From contig JAGDAG010000257.1 of assembly GCA_017959625.1 (NCBI GenBank), forward strand, positions 1-12,562: a stretch of DNA of 12,562 nt, given 5' to 3'. The stretch comes from Abditibacteriota bacterium (GTDB taxonomy: Bacteria; Armatimonadota; UBA5829). Shown here piece after piece: positions 7,342-12,562 of the stretch. The position numbers were made by a program, and so were the translations under genes. Within the stretch, counting starts at the first letter, position 1; every line of letters starts with the position of its first letter. The notes beneath the pieces were generated by a model that saw only the letters and a list, made by a program, of their open reading frames with translations, was not told where the DNA came from and made no database searches.

Positions 7342-8316
7342 ATGCTGCCGATACGAAACACCGACGGAGGATACGCGGTGGGGATAGACCTGGGAGGCAC
7401 CACGGTGACTGCCTCCGCAGTGAGCCATGACGGAAACATACTGAGCCGCATAGAATACCCGTCTCTTGCCAAGGAAGGCATGGAGACCACCTGCCGCCAG
7501 ATATCCGAGGCTGCCGACAAGGCCGTGAAGGATGCGGGTCTGAGAAAAAGAGACGTTATAGCCTGCGGCATGGGGACCCCGGGAGTGTTCGACGCTCCCA
7601 CGGGAGATATGTTTTTCGTGCCCAATTTCAAGGACTGGGACGGAAAAAACCTGTACCGGGCTCTCGCAGAGCATTCTCCCTATAAATACTATATAGGCAA
7701 CGACGTGAACGCGGCGGCCTTCGGCGAATATTTTTACGGCGCCGGAAAGGAATCCCGGGCCATGGTGATGTTCACCATGGGCACCGGCATAGGCAGCGGA
7801 GTGATAATAGACGGCAAGCCCTTAAGGGGCGTTTTTGCCTCTCCGGAAATGGGCCACATAGTGATAAGCGAAAACGGGCCCCGGTGCGTCTGCGGAGCCA
7901 GGGACTGTCTGGAAGCCTTCTGCGGAAGAGACGCTATAACTGCCCGCTGCCTGGAAAAACTTGCGGCGGGGCGGGACTCGGCCGTCAGCGAACTTGATAA
8001 AGAGCGTCTGACTCCCAAGGATATCGACATATATGCCGAAAGGGGCGACGAACTGTGTCTGGAGGTGCTGCGGGAAACGGGTTATTATATGGGGCTGGGA
8101 GTTGCCAACGCCATCAACATCTTCAACCCCGACCTGATAGTCATAGGCGGCGGCGTAGGCCAGTCGGAGACCCTGTTTGAAGCCCTGAAAAAAACGGCTT
8201 TCGAAACTGCCATACCTTCCCTTGCGGAAAAATGCAGCGTGATACAGTCGCCTCTGGACAACATGGCCGGCGTGCTGGGCGCCGCCGGGCTCGCCTACCG
8301 CGGCGAATACGCATAA
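7342..8316 (+). CDS. ROK-family sugar kinase, probable glucokinase (324 aa)
   Basis: Would phosphorylate glucose or a related sugar with ATP in the cytoplasm. The N-terminal phosphate loop is GIDLGGT (14-20). The catalytic base is Asp121 in GNDVNAAAFGE. A second ATP-binding stretch is TMGTGIGSG (145-153). The ROK zinc site is present as Glu169...His172 plus Cys182, Cys184 and Cys189 in CVCGARDCLE; Asp188 replaces the usual Gly of CxCGxxGC, which should not affect zinc ligation. There is no helix-turn-helix region, so it is a kinase rather than a ROK repressor. It starts 3 bases after the HD-GYP stop with a textbook AAGGAGG (7327-7333) lying inside that gene, so the two are probably co-transcribed and coupled. 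Glucose is the natural guess given the GH3 genes next door; N-acetylmannosamine or fructose kinase is possible. Confidence 0.92.
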   Translation: MLPIRNTDGGYAVGIDLGGTTVTASAVSHDGNILSRIEYPSLAKEGMETTCRQISEAADKAVKDAGLRKRDVIACGMGTPGVFDAPTGDMFFVPNFKDWDGKNLYRALAEHSPYKYYIGNDVNAAAFGEYFYGAGKESRAMVMFTMGTGIGSGVIIDGKPLRGVFASPEMGHIVISENGPRCVCGARDCLEAFCGRDAITARCLEKLAAGRDSAVSELDKERLTPKDIDIYAERGDELCLEVLRETGYYMGLGVANAINIFNPDLIVIGGGVGQSETLFEALKKTAFETAIPSLAEKCSVIQSPLDNMAGVLGAAGLAYRGEYA

Positions 8317-8330
8317 CGCAGAACCATGCG

Positions 8331-8361
8331 CCGGAACGGCCGGGCCGTTCCGGTTTTTTTT
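8331..8361 (+). terminator. Rho-independent terminator of the HD-GYP/ROK operon
   Basis: A perfect 9-bp stem, CCGGAACGG (8331-8339) with CCGTTCCGG (8345-8353), extends by one C-G pair to leave a 3-base loop. Eight T residues follow (8354-8361). It starts 15 bases after the ROK stop codon. Confidence 0.9.
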
Positions 8362-8372
8362 GCGCCGCCGGC

Positions 8373-8409
8373 AAAAAAATACGCCTGCCTTTTGCGGCAG
8401 GCGTTTTTT
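8373..8409. terminator. Bidirectional terminator between convergent genes
   Basis: ACGCCTGCC (8381-8389) and GGCAGGCGT (8396-8404) make a perfect 9-bp stem with a 6-base loop. Six T residues (8404-8409) follow on the plus strand. Seven A residues at 8373-8379 give a T run on the minus strand. It can therefore end the Gfo/Idh transcript from the right and back up the ROK terminator from the left. Confidence 0.88.
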
Positions 8410-8418
8410 GCTGTGTTG

Positions 8419-9492
8419 CTATTTTATGATCACTTCGTGGCCGGTGCGGGCAGATTCGTAAACGGCGTCAAGTATCTGCATGAGCACTACGCCGTCCTCA
8501 GCCGGGTTCCTGCATTCCATTCCCTCGGTGATGCACTTTATAAAGTGGGCTGTCTCCTTTACAAACATATACTCGAAGCCCATCTTGGGATTCTGCGCCA
8601 GGGAAACGTTGGTAAGATAATCGTTCTGCTGGGTGTACATCTTGAGATCGGGATAAAGCACCGCTCCCGACTTGCTGCCGTAGATCTCCACGTTCTCTTC
8701 TTCCTTGGGGATATTCATGCTGAAGGAGACCTCTATATGCAGTATGGCTCCGTTGTCGAAGCGCACCAGAGCGGTGGCCATATCCTCTACGTTGAAGATA
8801 TCCGTTTTGCTGTCGGCGTCGGAGGCTGTGTAGCCTGCCAGCAGCGACTTGATGCCCGGGCGGTTGCCTAATTTGTCATAGGTGGCGCCGTAAACGCTCA
8901 CAGGCTTGGGCTTGCCCATGATATAGCGCACCATATCGATGACGTGGACTCCCAGATCGATGAGAGGGCCGCCGCCGGAAAACTCCTTGTTGCCGAACCA
9001 GCCGCCGGGAGCGCCGTTACGGCGTATATACCTTGCCTTGGCATAATAGATCTCGCCGAAATCGCCGGCGTTGACGAAGTCCTTCAGGACCTCCATATTG
9101 TCGCTGAAGCGGCGCATGAAGCCGATCATAAGCAGCTTGCCGTTTTTGTCTGCGGCTTCCTTCATGGCATTCGCTTCCTGAGTATTGAGGGCCATGGGCT
9201 TTTCGCACAGCACGTGCTTGCCCGCATTGAGAGCCATTATAGAGCAGGGAGCGTGGGCCGCGTTCCAGGTGCACACGCTGACAGCCTCTATCTCGGGACA
9301 TTCCTTCAGCATGGTGGCCTCGTCGGTATAAAGGCGGGTCACGCCGTGCCGGGCGCCTTTTTCCTTGAGGCGTTTTTCGTTTATATCGCAAAAAGCATAC
9401 AGCTCTACGTCGGGGTTGGCCTTGTAGCCCGCTATATGCACCTCGGAGATGCCTCCGACGCCGATAACGGCGACTTTTGTTTTTTTACTCAT
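8419..9492 (-). CDS. Gfo/Idh/MocA-family NAD(P)-dependent oxidoreductase (357 aa)
   Basis: Cytoplasmic dehydrogenase of the family acting on sugars, sugar acids or inositols. The Rossmann domain begins at once with VAVIGVGGISEVH (7-19). The conserved CEKPMA (96-101) carries Lys98, and the C-terminal domain has GGGPLIDLGVHVIDM (173-187) with Asp179 and His183 in the usual catalytic positions. Length is typical. Start: ATG at 9492 with AAGGA five bases upstream, plus a near-consensus promoter about 60 bases away. It is monocistronic, bounded by its own promoter and a bidirectional terminator, and convergent with the ROK kinase. The stop is TAG with no backup stop close behind. The substrate cannot be told from sequence; sugar or inositol oxidation fits the carbohydrate neighbourhood. 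Confidence 0.92.
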   Translation of the reverse strand: MSKKTKVAVIGVGGISEVHIAGYKANPDVELYAFCDINEKRLKEKGARHGVTRLYTDEATMLKECPEIEAVSVCTWNAAHAPCSIMALNAGKHVLCEKPMALNTQEANAMKEAADKNGKLLMIGFMRRFSDNMEVLKDFVNAGDFGEIYYAKARYIRRNGAPGGWFGNKEFSGGGPLIDLGVHVIDMVRYIMGKPKPVSVYGATYDKLGNRPGIKSLLAGYTASDADSKTDIFNVEDMATALVRFDNGAILHIEVSFSMNIPKEEENVEIYGSKSGAVLYPDLKMYTQQNDYLTNVSLAQNPKMGFEYMFVKETAHFIKCITEGMECRNPAEDGVVLMQILDAVYESARTGHEVIIK

Positions 9493-9552
9493 GATATTCC
9501 TTCTTTTTATGAATTTTGCTATTCCGGCATTAAAAACAAGCCTTCCAACTTC

Positions 9553-9581
9553 ATTTTACCCAACGCCGCCGATATTGTCAA
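9553..9581 (-). promoter_or_regulatory. Near-consensus sigma70 promoter for the Gfo/Idh gene
   Basis: The minus strand has a perfect -35 TTGACA (plus 9576-9581), an exact 17-base spacer and a -10 TAAAAT (plus 9553-9558, 5 of 6). Transcription would start near 9546, giving a leader of about 54 bases. This is the best promoter match in the window and indicates transcription independent of the repeat-protein gene upstream. Confidence 0.8.
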
Positions 9582-9672
9582 CTGTCCGGAGAGTTTTTTT
9601 TATACGGATACCACAGGCCGTTTCTTCCGGCTCTCACCCGGTAAAACGCGTGAGGCCCGGGCAGAGGCGCCG

Positions 9673-9703
9673 AAAAAAAAGGCGGCAGGCTTTCCGCCTG
9701 CCG
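9673..9703 (-). terminator. Rho-independent terminator of the repeat-protein gene
   Basis: Read on the minus strand, CGGCAGGC (complement of 9696-9703), a 5-base loop and GCCTGCCG (complement of 9683-9690) form a perfect 8-bp stem. Two C residues and eight T residues follow (complement of 9673-9680). It begins 11 bases after the stop of the C-terminal reading frame. A well-formed terminator at the far end supports one transcript across the whole broken gene. Confidence 0.85.
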
Positions 9704-9714
9704 TCTGAAGCGAT

Positions 9715-11481
9715 CTACAGAGTCGCGTGTTTAGTATCCGAATACACTATCTTCATTTCGTTATCCGTGTCATAGTAAACAGCAAACGCTCTGCCGTACC
9801 AGGTCTCCCCTGCATTGACGTTCTTCTTGTTGATGATAAAGGTCCCTGTGAGAGCGGAACGGCTCTTGGCCTTCCCCACGATGACGTTGCTCGTATCGAA
9901 GGTCAGGTCGCCGGGATCCGTTGACGACTTCAGCATAAGGACGCCGTAGTAGACCATGCTTCCGAAATCGTCTCCTTCCAGCACCTGGCCGGCAAAGGAT
10001 ATCTTGCCTTCGCCGGAATAGGCGACGGGCTCCTGCAGGCTGGCTATGGTGACGCTGTCCGCAGCGCCGTCAAAGCAGGCGGTAAGATCCATGTCGGAAT
10101 AAACGGAGATCTTTATCCGGTTCTCGAAGGAAACGACGTTATCGTTTCCGTCCTTCCAGCAGCTGAAGGCCTGTCCGCCGTAGCTTGCGGCCGCTTCGGC
10201 CTCAAACACACGGCCGAGTTTAAATTCACCTGTCGTCCACTCTGCATCCGGATTCGCCTTATACCTCACGGTGAAAGCATCCGAGGAGATACGGGTCAGC
10301 ACGGCGGTGAAGGTGACGTCGCTGGTCACGCTGCCCGAAGAGGGAAGGTCGCCGGGATAATCGTTGGTCCACTCCTTCACCTTGAAACCGGACCGCACGC
10401 CCTCTTCACCCACGTTGAAGGGATAATCGACCTGGCTGAAATCGGTGACCTTCTGCACCTTGTACACCGTGCCGTAGCTGTCCTGGTAGGTAAAGATCTT
10501 GCCTGCATCGCGGAACACCGCCGTGATGCCGATGTTGTAGAACACGCTGTAGACAAGAACGGGATCCTGTCCAAGTATGTTGCCGTGCTCGTCCACCCAG
10601 TAAACGAATTCATAGCCGTCGTCGGGGACCGCGGTAAAGGTGACCGCGGTGTTCTTTTCCTCGATCACGGAAGATACTTCTTCTCCGCCCTTCATCACCT
10701 TGCCGTGCTCCGCGGTAAAGGTGATGTTGCAGAGCAGCCGCACCAGAGCGGCGGCGTACATATCGTCCAGATAGCCGTCGGCTTCGGTCTTGGTTATGTT
10801 TATATAGTTGTCCCGCAGCGCCGTTTCGGCAGCCACCAGGGGCGTATTCAGGTTGGCAAGGCTTTCGGCGGAAAACATACGGCGGCCCCTGCCGAAGAGA
10901 GCCCGGTAGTAGTTCACCTGCGCCTGCAGCTCGGCAGCGGTGTGGTTGGTGACGCTGGCCGAGAAATTGATGGTGGTCTCCGGATAGTCGGAGACGAAAA
11001 CGGCGGCTCCGTCGGCTATGCTCACTCCGTTCACCGTAAAGCTGTCAACGGTGATATCCGTGCCGTCCTGTATCACGTCCACCAGCCGGAAGTCGGAATA
11101 GGGTATCACTGCGTCAGCGCCTATATCGGTATTGTTCACCAGATCACCCACCTCCAGCCTGAAGATGTTCCTGTTCAGAGGCACGTTGTCCTTTTCGGGC
11201 TGGGAGATGGCCACGGTCTTGGTGCCGTTTGCGTCATAAACGGGATAAGCGCCGGCCACGTAGCGCCAGCCGGTCCCCAGATCCACGGGGAAAGCGCCGC
11301 TGAGCATATAAGTGTCGGCCTTGCCCTCGGAATCCGACATACACTCCGCCCCCACGCTGGCATAGCCTGCCACCTCCATGGTGATATTATCGGTAAAGTC
11401 GGTATCGTAGTAGCAGTTACGAATGATGACATCGTTTTGGAAGCACTGGATGTATCCCACGAGCCCGCCGACCTGGCGGGA
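9715..11481 (-). CDS. C-terminal part of secreted GLUG/FIVAR/InlB-type repeat protein, cut off by an in-frame TAG
   Basis: This frame is the direct continuation of 11482-12423, separated from it by one TAG codon. The first possible start is GTG at 11460 (581 aa), with no Shine-Dalgarno and no signal peptide. From that GTG: a GLUG repeat whose VGGL begins just upstream and continues GYIQCFQNDVIIRNCYYD (2-19); a linker; a helical FIVAR-like stretch (about 173-243); an InlB B-repeat-like domain (about 245-316, with GYEFVYWVDEHGN); two related beta modules (about 322-390 and 394-463, the latter with FSCWKDGNDN); and a final fibronectin-like domain (about 467-581). No LPXTG or other anchor is seen. 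These domains are typical of bacterial surface or secreted proteins. Either it is a dead remnant, or it is made only by stop readthrough or in strains with a repaired codon. Confidence 0.7.
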   Translation of the reverse strand, partial: SRQVGGLVGYIQCFQNDVIIRNCYYDTDFTDNITMEVAGYASVGAECMSDSEGKADTYMLSGAFPVDLGTGWRYVAGAYPVYDANGTKTVAISQPEKDNVPLNRNIFRLEVGDLVNNTDIGADAVIPYSDFRLVDVIQDGTDITVDSFTVNGVSIADGAAVFVSDYPETTINFSASVTNHTAAELQAQVNYYRALFGRGRRMFSAESLANLNTPLVAAETALRDNYINITKTEADGYLDDMYAAALVRLLCNITFTAEHGKVMKGGEEVSSVIEEKNTAVTFTAVPDDGYEFVYWVDEHGNILGQDPVLVYSVFYNIGITAVFRDAGKIFTYQDSYGTVYKVQKVTDFSQVDYPFNVGEEGVRSGFKVKEWTNDYPGDLPSSGSVTSDVTFTAVLTRISSDAFTVRYKANPDAEWTTGEFKLGRVFEAEAAASYGGQAFSCWKDGNDNVVSFENRIKISVYSDMDLTACFDGAADSVTIASLQEPVAYSGEGKISFAGQVLEGDDFGSMVYYGVLMLKSSTDPGDLTFDTSNVIVGKAKSRSALTGTFIINKKNVNAGETWYGRAFAVYYDTDNEMKIVYSDTKHATL

Positions 11482-11484
11482 CTA
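11482..11484 (-). other. In-frame TAG stop splitting the repeat-protein gene
   Basis: The frame from ATG 12423 reads ...GPLGPEH, TAG, SRQVGGLVGYIQ... with no shift of frame, and the domain pattern runs across the stop. Without it the protein would be 902 residues. One base change (CAG or TGG to TAG) would explain it. The context CAT-TAG-TCC is not a classic readthrough signal. TAG also ends four other frames in the window where continuation would run into terminators, so general TAG reassignment is unlikely. Confidence 0.85.
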
Positions 11485-12423
11485 ATGTTCGGGACCCAAG
11501 GGGCCTTCCTGTTTGCCCACGGTCTTCTTTCCGGCGATGTAGCAGGATGAGATGCTCGTTAAGGGAGTATCGCTGCCGTCGTGCTCCACCATCCCGAAAA
11601 GGCCTCCGGCAAACCCGTTGCCCGAGGTTTTGATGACGTCGCTGTCGATCACCCGGCAGTTGCTTATCTGAGACCCGTCATGCACATAACCTGCGATGCC
11701 TCCCGCATTGCCTTTGTCGGTGGAAACGGAGCAGTTGTCCGCGCTGCAGCCGTTTATGGTCCCGCCTTCGTTCTGGCCCACTATGAAACCGATAAAAGTT
11801 GAATAACCGTTGGTGTTGCCGGCGGTGTTGGTGATATCGACGCCCGACACGCTGCAGTATTCCACGGTCCCGGCGTTATAACCTGCTATACCGCCGATTT
11901 CGTCCTGTCCCGTCCAGGTAAAATCAAGGTCCTTCACCAGGCATTCCCGAATGAGCCCGAAGTTGTCGCCGGCGATCCCGCCGGCATTGTGGAACCCGGT
12001 AGGGGTAAAGCAGCTGGGGCCCTCCACTACGCATCTTTCTATGGTCCCCTCAGCCTGGTTGTCGTCGGCGAAGACGCCGATGTCCTCATTTGCCGTAAAA
12101 GACGCCGGGAGCTTTACCGTGATATCGCGGACAGTGCCTTTGTTGTTTACTATCAGACAGTCTATACCCTTGATCACGGCGCCGTTGCCGTTGATAGAGT
12201 ACCCTTCGTCCAGAAGCGCCACGGGCTCCCAGTCCGTATAGCCTGTCATATCATAGGTGCCTGCCTGGATGGTCACGTTTTCCATGACGTACTGCCCTTT
12301 CAAAGCGTAAAGCTCCGCCGCGCTGGTGACGGTGATATCCGCAAACGAAGCGGCGGAAAAGCCGGCCAGCATAAGAGCAAGGCATGCGAAAAAGGCAAGC
12401 TTTGCAAATACAGAAGTTTTCAT
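11482..12423 (-). CDS. N-terminal part of secreted GLUG-repeat protein (313 aa, truncated by TAG)
   Basis: Secreted or surface protein. Start chosen at ATG 12423 because AGGAG lies five bases upstream and a clean Sec signal peptide follows (MKTS, hydrophobic core about 8-22, likely cut after ASFA at 28). An ATG at 12459 in the same frame would add 12 charged residues (MRRRKK...) and has no ribosome site. From about residue 93 come GLUG-like repeats with a period near 30: IGVFADDNQAEGTIERC (115-131), AGGIAGDNFGLIRECLV (147-163), IGGIAGYNAGTVEYC (176-190), IGFIVGQNEGGTINGC (211-226), AGGIAGYVHDGSQISNC (240-256) and AGGLFGMVEHDG (272-283). Such repeats form beta-helix-like shafts. The frame stops at TAG in mid-array. 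Any product made would be a secreted stub without its C-terminal domains. Confidence 0.75.
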   Translation of the reverse strand: MKTSVFAKLAFFACLALMLAGFSAASFADITVTSAAELYALKGQYVMENVTIQAGTYDMTGYTDWEPVALLDEGYSINGNGAVIKGIDCLIVNNKGTVRDITVKLPASFTANEDIGVFADDNQAEGTIERCVVEGPSCFTPTGFHNAGGIAGDNFGLIRECLVKDLDFTWTGQDEIGGIAGYNAGTVEYCSVSGVDITNTAGNTNGYSTFIGFIVGQNEGGTINGCSADNCSVSTDKGNAGGIAGYVHDGSQISNCRVIDSDVIKTSGNGFAGGLFGMVEHDGSDTPLTSISSCYIAGKKTVGKQEGPLGPEH

Positions 12424-12449
12424 AAACTCTCCTATTATTGGTTTTTTCC

Positions 12450-12469
12450 GGCGGCGCATTAGTGCCGCC
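12450..12469. repeat. Inverted repeat in the leader of the GLUG-repeat gene
   Basis: GGCGGC (12450-12455) and GCCGCC (12464-12469) are perfect 6-bp arms around an 8-base spacer. On the minus-strand mRNA it would form a hairpin about 25 bases before the ATG at 12423. No T run follows, so it is not a terminator. It could be an operator or an mRNA structure. I see no convincing promoter between 12424 and 12507. Confidence 0.4.
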
Positions 12470-12507
12470 AGTCTTATTACTTGTTTTCGGCGGGAAAAGT
12501 TCCGTTT

Positions 12508-12562
12508 TTACCGTTTTTTTGCAAAAATGAGCAGTTCCCCTATCCTGGTATGCCTGTCCAGA
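12508..12562 (-). CDS. Possible C-terminal end of a gene entering from the right edge
   Basis: One minus-strand frame reads LDRHTRIGELLIFAKKR and then TAA (plus 12508-12510), 84 bases before the repeat-protein start. The composition looks like a genuine protein tail, but 17 codons are too few for recognition, and the other two frames are not excluded. If real, it could be an upstream gene in the same direction. Confidence 0.25.
   Translation of the reverse strand, partial: LDRHTRIGELLIFAKKR

Noticed and set aside
9604..9670. Possible riboswitch or operator in the G+C-rich stretch with CTCAC/GTGAG arms upstream of the Gfo/Idh promoter
   Set aside because: It lies upstream of the promoter and so outside its transcript. 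The arms are only 5 bases and match no family I recognise.
11461..11520. Frameshift as the cause of the split repeat protein
   Set aside because: The phase is the same on both sides of 11482-11484, so a single stop codon, not an insertion or deletion, explains the break.
1..12562. CRISPR array, transposase, phage or defence system
   Set aside because: No regularly spaced repeats, no terminal inverted repeats and no related protein motifs were found on either strand.

Overview
The window is bacterial chromosomal DNA, fairly G+C-rich by eye, with compact genes, clear Shine-Dalgarno sites and short intergenic gaps. I cannot name the species. Two beta-glucosidases, a sugar kinase, a sugar-type oxidoreductase and a large secreted repeat protein suggest an uncultured carbohydrate-degrading bacterium, perhaps from a gut or rumen (inference). 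The isoleucine codon ATA is used heavily, which is unusual for such G+C-rich coding sequence. No tRNA, rRNA, CRISPR array, insertion sequence or phage gene was seen.

Left half, minus strand (169-4998): a tight three-gene operon, transcribed right to left. It holds a Sir2-family deacylase, then a GH3 beta-glucosidase without a signal peptide, then a close GH3 paralogue with one. Gaps are 10 and 23 bases. A strong hairpin terminator (119-146) closes the operon. An extended -10 box (5032-5040) lies about 30 bases before the sirtuin start.

Centre, plus strand (5179-8316): divergent from that operon, a membrane HD-GYP sensor with an unusual ECF S-component-like N-terminal domain, followed after 3 bases and in the same reading frame by a ROK-family sugar kinase. 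A sigma70-type promoter (5095-5123) and a leader hairpin precede the pair. Two stacked terminators follow it.

Right half, minus strand (8419-12562): a Gfo/Idh/MocA oxidoreductase with its own near-consensus promoter. Upstream of it is a long secreted GLUG/FIVAR/InlB-type repeat protein, whose frame is broken by a single in-frame TAG at 11482-11484. At the right edge there may be the last 17 codons of another minus-strand gene.

Working together (inference): the exported GH3 would release glucose from oligosaccharides outside the cytoplasm. The cytoplasmic GH3 would cleave imported disaccharides, and the ROK kinase would phosphorylate the glucose. The HD-GYP protein would link an extracellular or membrane signal to cyclic-di-GMP turnover. 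No gene-free stretch exceeds 300 bases. The longest gaps are 9493-9714 (terminator plus promoter), 4999-5178 (divergent promoters) and 1-168 (terminator).
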